From Arenibacter algicola (GTDB lineage: Bacteria > Bacteroidota > Bacteroidia > Flavobacteriales > Flavobacteriaceae): a stretch of DNA of 64,000 nucleotides. A model generated the notes under the pieces. It saw nothing but the letters and a program-made list of their open reading frames with translations, did no database searches and had not been told where the DNA came from. The DNA lies in NCBI RefSeq assembly GCF_000733925.1, contig NZ_JPOO01000003.1:1612001-1676000 (forward strand), given 5' to 3'. The translations under genes were made by a program, and so were the position numbers. Below, one piece after another: positions 25,973-35,200 of the stretch (positions are counted from its first letter, which is position 1; every line of letters begins with the position of its first letter).

Positions 25973-27730
25973 TTATTTCTTTTCGAAGACCAGGATCTCC
26001 GTAGTGTTATCCCCGCTAATGTCCTTAAGCTCAATTCGGCTATTGGTCACGGAAACAATTTTCCAATCGTCCATTAAGTCCTGTATCGCTGTTGCCAAGC
26101 CAAAATTAAGATAGCATTTCAATTCCCCCTCACTATCCCTGATTATTCTCCAAAGTCCTGGGTAAGTAGGTCCGGTTTCCCCTGTTGTAACATTAACGGC
26201 AAGTTCTGCCTGGAAAGAAAAGGTAAATGCAGCGTAATCCTGGGTTTCATCATTATCACCCTCTGTATATTTTGCTATCATCCATTCGCCGCCCATCATA
26301 ATATTCCTTATTTCTGCAACATCGTCATCATCGGAATTATTATCACAAACCCTTTCCAAAATAAGCTCATAGTTGGAATCCTCAATATTAAACTTCAGGC
26401 GTTTGTCCCTAAGATCGGACAACAACCACTCAAAGCTTACCCCAGGCTCGTCTCCCATGGTTATTGCCATTACCAAACGTCCTTGGGCATTGGTAGTAAT
26501 AGCCCATGTTCCTTCGGAAATATTGGACTCGTTACTTAAAGTTACCACACCTTCAGCATGAAAATTAAACTCATATCCCAAAAGCCTATCAACATCCTCA
26601 TTGTTCAGCTTTACTTTTTTAATGACCCAACTGCATTCCTTCAGTATTTCTCTTAAGTTGTCTGGTGTATTGTCTACGATATCACATGCCTTTTTCATTA
26701 TTATCCTTTCTCCTTCACCGGCATACAATTTAATTTTACCATTTTCGAGGTCATACACAAACCACTCCAGATCAAAATCGGCCAAGGCTTCAAACTCCAA
26801 CTTCAACAATACCCTGCTCTCACCAATTCTGGTGCTCCAAGTCCCCATTATACTGTTACCTACCCTATCTTTCATTACTACATTTCCGTCTTCAGTAAAG
26901 TTCATTACGTAGTCAAAATACTGACCTGTGTTGTCTATATTGGCCCTTATTACTTCATTTACCAACCATGGACAGGCAACAAGATATTCTTCCAAACGCT
27001 CTTGGGTAAAGTCATCATCATAATCGTCATCATCATCCTCATCACATTCACTTTTAGCAGTCTCAATAGCATTGGCCAATTCGGCATTATTACTTACACT
27101 AACCTTGGTATCATCATATAACTCCAATGTAATTGGGAAATCAAAACTCAGAAGATCATCATCTCCACGTTCCGAAAAATAGCGTCTTAGTTGCATATCA
27201 TTTTCTACGGTAACATTACCGGTTTGCTGTAGATTAATATCAAAGGAATACACTACGATAGGATACACAAAATCTATACATTCTATGTCATCGTCATCCC
27301 CACCTTCAATACACTCCTCGACCTTCTCACGAAGTTGTTCCTTGCTATTTATAGTTATTTCGGTATAATCCGATAAAGTTATCTGTATAGGAAAGATAAT
27401 TTCCAAGATATCATCATCTACCTCTACCTCATTAAAAATCTGCTTTATCAACTTTAAATCTTCAACAGCATTGATATTGATGTCCAATCCATTTACATTT
27501 ACCACATAGGGAAAGTTGATGGCGATACAACTCGCTCCATCCACAATATTATCATAGGAACCATCTTTGGAGGAGGTTCTTTTTATTAATTGTGCCGTAC
27601 TGGAACTTGCCAATATGGCTTCTTGGCTATCCTCTCCAGGTAATTCTTCAAATTCCTCCTGACAGGAAGTAAAACTTAATGCTACAAGAAGTAGGCTCGA
27701 GAACATTAAATATGACATAAACTTTTTCAT
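25973..27730 (-). CDS. Large acidic lipoprotein built of internal repeats
   Basis: A 585-aa lipoprotein (Cys23 after FTSC); ATG 27730 is chosen over 27775 because it starts the signal peptide. Two repeat sets are visible. Residues about 68-230 hold four units of about 43 aa, each opening with an F-x-x-P/F-P-hydrophobic strand (INFPYVVNV, IIFPIQITL, DFVYPIVVYS, FDFPITLEL) and closing with an N-x-x-x-L helix. Residues 245-349, 358-462 and 473-585 hold three lipocalin-like units of about 105 aa (opening CPWLVNEV, CSWVIKKV, GEWMIAKY; middle GTWSTR, GTWAIT, GLWRII). Asp-rich linkers (144-149, 230-240, 465-470) separate blocks and may bind calcium. Divergent from an ECF sigma gene and preceded by the same promoter-like motif as the fecR operon. 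Function unknown; a surface or secreted partner of that signalling system is likely. Confidence 0.82.
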   Translation of the reverse strand: MKKFMSYLMFSSLLLVALSFTSCQEEFEELPGEDSQEAILASSSTAQLIKRTSSKDGSYDNIVDGASCIAINFPYVVNVNGLDININAVEDLKLIKQIFNEVEVDDDILEIIFPIQITLSDYTEITINSKEQLREKVEECIEGGDDDDIECIDFVYPIVVYSFDINLQQTGNVTVENDMQLRRYFSERGDDDLLSFDFPITLELYDDTKVSVSNNAELANAIETAKSECDEDDDDDYDDDFTQERLEEYLVACPWLVNEVIRANIDNTGQYFDYVMNFTEDGNVVMKDRVGNSIMGTWSTRIGESRVLLKLEFEALADFDLEWFVYDLENGKIKLYAGEGERIIMKKACDIVDNTPDNLREILKECSWVIKKVKLNNEDVDRLLGYEFNFHAEGVVTLSNESNISEGTWAITTNAQGRLVMAITMGDEPGVSFEWLLSDLRDKRLKFNIEDSNYELILERVCDNNSDDDDVAEIRNIMMGGEWMIAKYTEGDNDETQDYAAFTFSFQAELAVNVTTGETGPTYPGLWRIIRDSEGELKCYLNFGLATAIQDLMDDWKIVSVTNSRIELKDISGDNTTEILVFEKK

Positions 27731-27765
27731 AACGATTTGGTTTTTATTTGTTCGTATATCTCTAA

Positions 27766-27791
27766 AACAACTCACTTTTAAAATACCCTAC
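27766..27791 (-). promoter_or_regulatory. Predicted ECF-sigma promoter of the repeat lipoprotein gene
   Basis: Minus-strand GTAGGGTATTTT (27791-27780), a 9-nt spacer, then TTGTT (27770-27766), 35 bp before the lipoprotein ATG. The same two blocks with the same 9-nt spacer occur before fecR at 28561-28586. The repeated pair fits a -35/-10 site for the ECF factor encoded between them. Confidence 0.6.
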
Positions 27792-27814
27792 CCAATTTTT
27801 CATTTTTTTTAAAA

Positions 27815-27822
27815 TATCTTTG
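27815..27822 (+). promoter_or_regulatory. Candidate housekeeping -7 element of the ECF sigma gene
   Basis: TATCTTTG matches TAnnTTTG exactly and lies 23 bp before the TTG start codon of the sigma gene. The sigma gene itself therefore seems to use the vegetative promoter type, unlike its two predicted target units. Confidence 0.45.
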
Positions 27823-27845
27823 AAAAAAATTAAAAACAAGCAGGC

Positions 27846-28358
27846 TTGAAAGCTATCAAAGAAGAACATGTTTGCAAGGAAGATGTCTACGCCTCAATCT
27901 TCAGCACTTATTCCAAAACGGTCTTTAACTATATATATTATAAGTTTGGCAATGAAGAAAAAGCGTATGATGTTGTACAGGAAGCATTTATAAAATTATG
28001 GGAAAACTGTTCCAAGGTTGCTCCGGATAAGGCAAAGTCCTATGTATATACCATTGCCAACAATTTATACCTGAATGTGCTAAAGGCAGAAAAGGTAAGA
28101 TTAAAATACGCCCCGGATACCAATGCAGTGGTGAATGAGTCCCCAGACTTTATAATGGAAGAACAGGAATATAAAGAGAAATTGGAACGGGCGTTGGCGG
28201 CTTTGCCCGAAAATCAACGTACTACCTTTTTATTAAATAGGATCGACGGAAAGAAATATGGAGAAATAGCGGACATGGAAGGCGTAAGTGTGAAGGCTAT
28301 TGAAAAAAGAATGCACCTGGCCCTAAAAACCCTTAGGGAACAGATTGAAGGGATATAG
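27846..28358 (+). CDS. ECF RNA polymerase sigma factor (FecI/sigma-70 family)
   Basis: A 170-aa extracytoplasmic-function sigma factor. Region 2: YASIFSTYSKTVFNYIYYKFGNEEKAYDVVQEAFIKLWEN, with DVVQEAFIKLW the core-binding/-10 motif; region 4: ERALAALPENQRTTFLLNRIDGKKYGEIADMEGVSVKAIEKRM, a complete HTH for the -35 box. The only start codon in frame is TTG at 27846: a stop lies at 27831 and no ATG or GTG intervenes. Next on the strand come FecR and a TonB receptor with an STN domain, the classic surface-signalling order. It is divergent from the repeat lipoprotein, which carries the same candidate promoter motif as fecR. Confidence 0.94.
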   Translation: MKAIKEEHVCKEDVYASIFSTYSKTVFNYIYYKFGNEEKAYDVVQEAFIKLWENCSKVAPDKAKSYVYTIANNLYLNVLKAEKVRLKYAPDTNAVVNESPDFIMEEQEYKEKLERALAALPENQRTTFLLNRIDGKKYGEIADMEGVSVKAIEKRMHLALKTLREQIEGI

Positions 28359-28365
28359 GACATAG

Positions 28366-28540
28366 AATTGAGTATTAAGTATTGAGTTATGAGCCAAATG
28401 GGCTATTGGATTGTAGTGTGATTAAGATTAAACCCAGTTAGCGGTTTGGAAACTATATTTTATGTTATTTAAGGATATAAAGTTTTCATTTTATTCTATG
28501 GTTCCAATCCCAATACTCAATACTAACATCCCAATACTTA
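28366..28540. repeat. Imperfect repeat cluster between sigma and FecR genes
   Basis: ATTGAGTATT (28367-28376) and AAGTATTGAG (28377-28386) face inverted copies: AATACTCAAT (28512-28521) and a further CCCAATACTTA (28530-28540). A stable long hairpin spanning about 150 nt is possible. The region separates the sigma gene from its anti-sigma operon and holds no ORF I can support. Confidence 0.5.
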
Positions 28541-28560
28541 TAATAATTATTAATTTAAAA

Positions 28561-28586
28561 GTAGGGTATTTTCGTTTTTGATTGTT
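28561..28586 (+). promoter_or_regulatory. Predicted ECF-sigma promoter of the fecR-receptor operon
   Basis: GTAGGGTATTTT (28561-28572), 9-nt spacer, TTGTT (28582-28586), 23 bp before the fecR ATG. Twelve of twelve bases in the first block and all five in the second match the element upstream of the repeat lipoprotein. Confidence 0.6.
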
Positions 28587-28609
28587 ATACCTATATAAAG
28601 CTAGAAACC

Positions 28610-29518
28610 ATGCAAGAAAATTATTTGGCAAAATGGCTCAACAACGAACTCACGGAAGAGGAGTTGGCTAAATTTAAGGAGACCAAAGAGTATGCCTCGT
28701 ATTTAAAATTACGGGAAGCCACCAATAATTTGGCAGGCCCTGATTTTGACATGGCCAAGGCTTGGGAAAACCTTAACAAACACAAGGCTACCACTAATAA
28801 CAAGGTAATTAAACTTAACCCTTATAAGAAATACTTGGGCATTGCTGCAGCAATAGCCATAATTTTTGTTGCTTCATTTTTGTACCATAACAGTTTAAAT
28901 GAAGAAATAAGTACGCAATATGCAGAAAGGGCTGAAATAGTACTTCCGGATGCATCCGAGGTAAAGCTAAATGCGGAATCCCAAATTTCATACAGCAAAA
29001 AGAATTGGGATAAAAAAAGAGATATAGTGCTAGATGGGGAAGCGTTTTTTAAAGTAGCAAAAGGGAAGCGTTTTACCGTAACTACAGATAATGGAACCGT
29101 AACTGTCTTGGGTACTCAATTTAATGTAGAAAACAGAAAGGGCTATTTTGAAGTAGCCTGTTATGAAGGTTTGGTAAGTGTTCTCTACAACAAGGAAGAA
29201 ATTAAACTTCCCGCCGGTAATTCTTTGGTAGTTATCAATGGAGAATTACAGGCTTTGGCAATACCAAACACAAAGGAACCATCCTGGATTAGGAACGAAA
29301 GTAGCTTTAAGAGTATTCCTTTGAAATATGTTTTGGATGAATTTCAAAGACAATTTAATATTGAGGTCACTATCGAAAATATTGATACCAATCAATTATT
29401 TACAGGATCCTTTAGCAATACCGACAAGGAATTAGCGTTGCAAAGTATAAGTACTCCTTCTCAGATCAAATTTAAATTAGAGGGGAATAAAGTGCTATTC
29501 TATGCTGAAACACCATAA
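28610..29518 (+). CDS. fecR-like: FecR-family anti-sigma factor
   Basis: A 302-aa single-pass inner-membrane regulator. N-terminal cytoplasmic sigma-binding helix bundle (residues 1-72, LAKWLNNELTEEELAKF); transmembrane helix about 80-97 (YLGIAAAIAIIFVASFLY); periplasmic FecR domain about 105-205 (AEIVLPDASEVKLNAESQISY, DIVLDGEAFFKVAKGKRFTV, VLGTQFNVENRKG) and a C-terminal STN-like DUF4974 segment (FKSIPLKYVLDEFQRQFNIEV). It should hold or activate the sigma factor depending on contact with the downstream receptor. Its 3' end overlaps the receptor start by 17 bp, so translation is coupled. Confidence 0.95.
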   Translation: MQENYLAKWLNNELTEEELAKFKETKEYASYLKLREATNNLAGPDFDMAKAWENLNKHKATTNNKVIKLNPYKKYLGIAAAIAIIFVASFLYHNSLNEEISTQYAERAEIVLPDASEVKLNAESQISYSKKNWDKKRDIVLDGEAFFKVAKGKRFTVTTDNGTVTVLGTQFNVENRKGYFEVACYEGLVSVLYNKEEIKLPAGNSLVVINGELQALAIPNTKEPSWIRNESSFKSIPLKYVLDEFQRQFNIEVTIENIDTNQLFTGSFSNTDKELALQSISTPSQIKFKLEGNKVLFYAETP

Positions 29519-32066
29519 ATACATTGTATTTCTTATTGCCCTATATTTACTTCTACTAGTTCCCTATTCCAATTGGGCACAAGAAAATGGTGCTCAAAAA
29601 GTAAATTTAATTAGCTATTTGGAAAAACTGGAACAGGAGTACAACATTAAGTTCTCCTATGTGGACCAGGACCTGGGGCAGTTACAGTTTTCTATTCCGG
29701 ACACCGTTTCGCTACCCCAAATACTGGAAGAGCTGCGCAAACAGACCCTGCTGGACATTACTAAACTAAATGACCGCTATTTTGCCATTTCCAAAAGTAA
29801 GTTCGTGGATATCTGCGCCAATGTGGTCGACAATTTTGAGAACAGTACCATCATGAATGCCACCGTGGAGGTTTTGGGCAGTAATATATCCCAAATTACC
29901 GACCTGGAAGGACAGTTCAATATAAAGGAGGTACCCAGAAATGCCAATATCGCGATAAAACACCTTGGGTTTAAGACCAAATATTTGAGTGCGGAAGAAC
30001 TGGCTGGCAGCAACCCCTGTAAGACTATTTTATTGTCTCCTAATTACCAAGAATTGGAAGAGGTTGTTGTTTATCAATTTCTTACCACTGGTATCACCAA
30101 AGAACCCGATGCCAGCATTGAACTCAATACGGATAAATTCGGAATTTTGCCCGGCCTTATAGAACCCGATGTACTACAGACCATACAGGCATTGCCCGGC
30201 ATTAAGAGCGTAGACGAGACCGTGTCAGATATTAATGTAAGGGGAGGCACCAACGACCAAAATCTAGTGCTGTGGGATGGTATTAAAATGTACCACTCAG
30301 GACATTTTTTTGGATTGATTTCCGCTTTTAATCCATATTTGATCGAAAATGTGAACATCATAAAAAATGGGACCAGTGTACAATATGGAGATGGAGTGAG
30401 CAGCGTAATAAATATAAAGACCAGAAACAAGATCAGCGATTCGTTCGTGGGAGGGGCCGGATTTAATTTATTAAGTGGCGATGTTTTTGGACAGTTACCA
30501 CTATCCGAGAAAGTTTCCGTTCAATTTTCGGGAAGGCGATCTACCACAGATTTTATAAATACCCCAACCTACAATCGGTTTTTTGATAAAGTGTTTCAGG
30601 ACAGCGAGGTCAAGGAAAATAACAACTCCTCCAATCCCGAAAACATAGTAAGGGACGAGGATTTTTATTTCTATGATTTTACGGGCAAACTGCTTTACGA
30701 CATCAATGAAAATCAAAAGGCCAGATTAAGTTTTATCAATACCAACAATCACCTTAAATACACTGAAAAAACTGAGGATGGCACTGCCAGAAGTTTATTG
30801 GACCAGACCAATCTTTCCTTTGGGGGAAGCCTGGAAAGTAAATGGACGCCTAGATGGAGCACCCATTTAAATCTTTACTATACACGTTATAACCTAGACT
30901 CGGAAAACATTCCATCGGAATCCCAGCAGCTTTTCCAGAATAACCAAGTTTTGGAAAAAGCACTAAAACTGAATACAAATTACAAATTGGACAATAACCT
31001 TAATTGGCTAAATGGATACCAATTGAACGAAGTTGGTATAACCAACTTTACACAAGTTACCCAGCCCGCATACAAAAGCAATATAAAAGGGGTTATAATG
31101 ACCCATTCCCTATTTTCCGAACTGGATTATAGATCGAAAAATGAAAAATTCAATGCCAGAGGCGGACTTAGGTTGAATTACATTAAAAACCTTAAGACCT
31201 TTAAAACTTTTGATGAAATTATTCTAGAACCTAGATTAAACATAAATTACGCCTTAACCGAAGGACTTAAGACCGAATTGCTGGGAGAATTTAAAAGTCA
31301 GACCACCAACCAAATCATCGATCTGGAACAAAATTTTCTGGGTATAGAGAAAAGGCGATGGATCCTTTCGGACAACGAAATATTGCCTATTACAAAAAGT
31401 AAACAAATTTCGCTTGGGCTAAACTATGATAAAAATACACTTTATGTAGGTGTGGAAGGATTCTATAAAAAGGTGGACGGTATAAGTACAGCTACACAGG
31501 GATTTCAAAACCAAAATCAATTTAGTGGTGAAATTGGCAAATATGATGTATCTGGAATCGAATTCTTGATCAACAAAAAAACAGCAACCTATAGCACATG
31601 GCTAAGTTACGCCTATAACACCAATAATTACACTTTTGAGAATATAACGCCCAACCAGTTCCCCAATAATTTGGACATTAGGCACACCATAACCTTTGCA
31701 GGTACCTATACATATAAGAGCTTTAGAATGGGGCTTGGCGCCAATTATCATACCGGAAGACCGTATACCAAGCCACAAGAGGGCAACAATTCTATAATCC
31801 TGAATGTTTTCCCCAACCAAATCAACTACGAGGAACCCAACAGCAGTAGACTACCTGCTTACCTAAGGGCTGACGCCTCCTTTATCTACAACTTCAAAAT
31901 AAGCCAAGGAATAAAATCCTCGGTCGGAGCTTCGGTATTGAATATATTGAACAAAAAGAATATTTTGAATACCTATTACAGGATAAACGACCAAAACGAA
32001 ATTGAAACAGTGGAGCGGCTCTCACTTGGCATTACCCCCAACTTTAGTTTCCGAATGAGCTTTTAG
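29502..32066 (+). CDS. STN-domain TonB-dependent receptor/transducer
   Basis: An 854-aa outer-membrane protein. Signal peptide 1-26; secretin/TonB N-terminal (STN) domain about 33-102 (LISYLEKLEQEYNIKFSYVDQ), the part that touches FecR; carboxypeptidase-regulatory-like domain about 107-185; TonB-type plug about 195-310 (LPGLIEPDVLQTIQALPGIKSVDETVSDINVRGG, GVSSVINIKTRN); barrel to the C-terminal aromatic strand (FSFRMSF). The layout is that of FecA-like transducers: substrate binding outside signals through FecR to the sigma factor while the ligand is imported. There is no SusD gene here, so iron-chelate, vitamin or peptide uptake is as likely as glycan uptake. Ligand unknown. Confidence 0.93.
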   Translation: MLKHHKYIVFLIALYLLLLVPYSNWAQENGAQKVNLISYLEKLEQEYNIKFSYVDQDLGQLQFSIPDTVSLPQILEELRKQTLLDITKLNDRYFAISKSKFVDICANVVDNFENSTIMNATVEVLGSNISQITDLEGQFNIKEVPRNANIAIKHLGFKTKYLSAEELAGSNPCKTILLSPNYQELEEVVVYQFLTTGITKEPDASIELNTDKFGILPGLIEPDVLQTIQALPGIKSVDETVSDINVRGGTNDQNLVLWDGIKMYHSGHFFGLISAFNPYLIENVNIIKNGTSVQYGDGVSSVINIKTRNKISDSFVGGAGFNLLSGDVFGQLPLSEKVSVQFSGRRSTTDFINTPTYNRFFDKVFQDSEVKENNNSSNPENIVRDEDFYFYDFTGKLLYDINENQKARLSFINTNNHLKYTEKTEDGTARSLLDQTNLSFGGSLESKWTPRWSTHLNLYYTRYNLDSENIPSESQQLFQNNQVLEKALKLNTNYKLDNNLNWLNGYQLNEVGITNFTQVTQPAYKSNIKGVIMTHSLFSELDYRSKNEKFNARGGLRLNYIKNLKTFKTFDEIILEPRLNINYALTEGLKTELLGEFKSQTTNQIIDLEQNFLGIEKRRWILSDNEILPITKSKQISLGLNYDKNTLYVGVEGFYKKVDGISTATQGFQNQNQFSGEIGKYDVSGIEFLINKKTATYSTWLSYAYNTNNYTFENITPNQFPNNLDIRHTITFAGTYTYKSFRMGLGANYHTGRPYTKPQEGNNSIILNVFPNQINYEEPNSSRLPAYLRADASFIYNFKISQGIKSSVGASVLNILNKKNILNTYYRINDQNEIETVERLSLGITPNFSFRMSF

Positions 32067-32143
32067 TGGATCTCAAGCTATTTTCGCTATAAACGTCAAC
32101 TAGCTCACATAAAAATAATGGCTTTGGTTATATGCAAAAAAAA

Positions 32144-32183
32144 GCCGGGAGCTTTGTGATAGAACCTATCCAAAACTCCCGGC
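32144..32183 (-). terminator. Terminator after the HEAT/DUF1080 gene
   Basis: Stem gccgggagctttg (32144-32156) and caaaactcccggc (32171-32183), one mismatch, GC-rich core, loop 14 nt. On the minus strand it runs into eight T. It lies 24 bp after the DUF1080 stop codon and may also stop the converging receptor transcript. Confidence 0.88.
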
Positions 32184-32206
32184 ATATAAATAAATAATCA
32201 ATCAAA

Positions 32207-35200
32207 TTACTTGCTCAAGTCTTTAATTCTAATATTCCTGAAGGCCAGTTCGGCACCATGTCCCAAGAAACCAATATGACCTGTATTCCTTTCCAGGCCT
32301 GGGTGTTCCTTATGGTCGGCTGTCCCGTTCTTGGACGCTTCCTTCCAGTCTCCATCCACAATTACAGTTCCATTTAAGGTAATTTTAATGTGATTCCCCT
32401 TGACGATTACCTCTTGTGAATTCCACTCCCCTACCGGGTTCAGAGCACCTCTTTTGGCTGCAATAATTCCGTATACGGACCCATGGTACTGGTAAGGTTG
32501 TAGATTGGCATATATTTCTGCCGTATCGTCCAAAATCTGCAATTCTTTACCCTCATAGGCGGCATCTCCGTCCAATGGAGCATGGATGCCCAAACCATTA
32601 TTGGCGCCAGGTGTCAATTTAAAATCGAATCTAAAAATGAAATCCGAATATTCCTCAGCTGTAAACAAGTTACCATGTCCACCTCTTTTAGGTCTTACCA
32701 GTAGCTCATTGTTTTCCATGACATAGTCGGTCTTATTTCCTACCCAATGATCAAGATCCTTTCCATTCAACAGGGATTTAAAACCCTCCTTCTTTTCCTC
32801 TTCCGTCAACTGTTCATCGCCAGAACCAATTTCCCTTACATAGATATTTCTAAAACCTAGATCTTCTCCATGGGCCTGCAGCTCAATGGCCTCTTTGGCA
32901 AAAATGGCCTGTTTGCGATCCCAGTAGTTTTCCAAAACTACATTGTCCGTTACCAAAACTCCATTTAAGTGTACAGTAACGCGTTCACCCACCATTTTAA
33001 TTCTAAAGGTATTCCATTCATCAATAGGGTTATCCGCCACTTGTAGCGGCTTGCTCTCATGCTTCTGATTGTTGTACAATCCGCCTGAACCCACTTGGGC
33101 ACCAGCATCTACTCTGGCAATGTCCCATATTTGAACCTGGGGTGTACCCCTCAAATAAATACCGCTGTCACCACCATTGGTAATCTTCCAATCAACCAGC
33201 ATTTCAAAATCGCCATAGTCCTTTACTGTACAGATATTATTATACCCTTCCCCTTTAAAACCGATAACACCGTTTTCTATATACCAATCCTTCATCATTT
33301 GCTCATTGGCCTTGGCCTGTTCGGCCGCCAATTTTCTTGCTGACATTTTGGAACGCGCTATTGGGTTTTGAACCAAGCCTTCCCATCCTGTAAAGTCCTT
33401 TCCATTAAAGATGGACACAAAACCCTTATCCGAAGGCATTTTATCCAAAAACTCCTTCACATCAATTTTTATATACTGACTATCCGGGCCGGTAAGGTTG
33501 TCCACGCTTCTAGATACAATATCCCTAACCACTTCACCGCTTAAGCCATCTTGCACTCCTGGTGTTGGGAGAGCTATGGCAATAGCTGCGTTGGAAGCGG
33601 TGGTCAACAATTCTTCGTCATTTAAATATTCAGAAACAAAAATTAAGGAAAGAAAGGTTTTTACATTCCTTGCCGCAGATAACACTTGCTTCTTTTCAGC
33701 AAGGGTTTTGGCCTCTGGCATTAATTTCCTTACCAACAACAACTTCTGATCATCTGGATAATCCGATTTTCTTACTTTGGAAAGATAGTTGTCAAAAGCA
33801 TTTTTTCTAATAGCATCATCAGTGCTAGTTGTGGCCGTCTTAAATAAATATGGCAAAGCATCATTGTTCTTCCAATTGGACAGTGCATCCAAAGCAATCA
33901 TTTTCTCGCTATCATTACCTATAGAAAGCCTTTGGGAAACCAACTCCAACGCCTCTTGGGTACTTAATGAAGCCAATACCGGCAATAATTTGGACTTATC
34001 CGAAGCCGAATTATACTCCTTGAAAACTGTATCCGCATATTTACCATTACTTCCATCTAGGATGTTTAATATGGCCAGCTGTGCATTTTTTATGTTCTCC
34101 GATTTATCTGTCTTGTTCAAAAGGCTTATTAAGGTTGAAAAATCCTTGTCCGATGAAATAGACGGCAACGCCTTGTAGACCGCGGCAGTAACATTTTCAA
34201 TTCCTGAACCTACATTTCCCACTAGTGTATCAAATTGGTCCGTGGCATTCCTGGCGGCCAAGACATTTACCAATACTTCCTTTCCCGCCTCATTTACATT
34301 GGGAAGCTGGCCGGCCAATAAACCACTATCCTTGGCATTGCACAATCTCAACAAAGTTTCCTCAACTGCACTATATTCCTCAGGGGTAGTCGCCAATTTT
34401 AAACTTTTGAACAGTACCGGCAAGGCCTTGTTCTTATCTTGATAGGATAAAGATTTTATTCCGGCCTCGCGTACAGAAACATCCTTGTCCTCTACCGCGT
34501 TTAAAATAACCTTATCAAAAACAACCTTTTCATTACTTTTACTAAGCATTCTAATTATAAGCGGCTTAATTACCGCAGAAGACTTCTTATATTGTTTAAC
34601 CCATAATGCAACCTCAGTAGAAGAAAGTTCGGAACCGGCGGCATCCAATACGGCACCAACGTAATTCTTATTGCTGTTCTTGGATTCCTTTAACAATGTC
34701 TTGGTAAAGGCAGTGCCTTCATTGGCACTCAATATATGTATTCCTGCAGATCGATAATGCAACTGGTTGTCCAACTTGCAATTTTTAAGCAGAGCGTAGG
34801 CCACGGTGTTACTCAAGCCTTTATCACCTTGCTCTTGCAGTTTATTACCATAGTGGATAAAAGCAATAATACTTTTGGTCCCATCCAATTGGTAATTGGA
34901 GCTCGCAACAGCCTTTTCCAATACCTCATAGGAAGTTGGACTTCCTATTTCGGCCAATGCCATCAAGGCTCTCTGCTGAACGATTTTTGAGGATGAATTG
35001 ACCTTGGCCTTTAAAACTTCTTCTGCCGGAGCAAATTGCAAGGCTCCCAAAGCCTCGATAAAAGCAGCTTGTTTATTTACATCCCCAACCTCGGTAGCCT
35101 CTAGAATAGCCAAGGAAGCATCTGTTGTACCAATAGCCGTTAAAGCCGCCAAGGCAGGCTTAAACAGGTCGTCAATGGAAAGATACTTGCTTAATGCCGG

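Noticed and set aside
26993..27060. Asp codon run (GAT/GAC repeats) in the acidic lipoprotein as a possible microsatellite or phase-variation tract
   Set aside because: The codons are mixed and the frame is intact; it is better explained as a poly-Asp linker than as a slippage tract.
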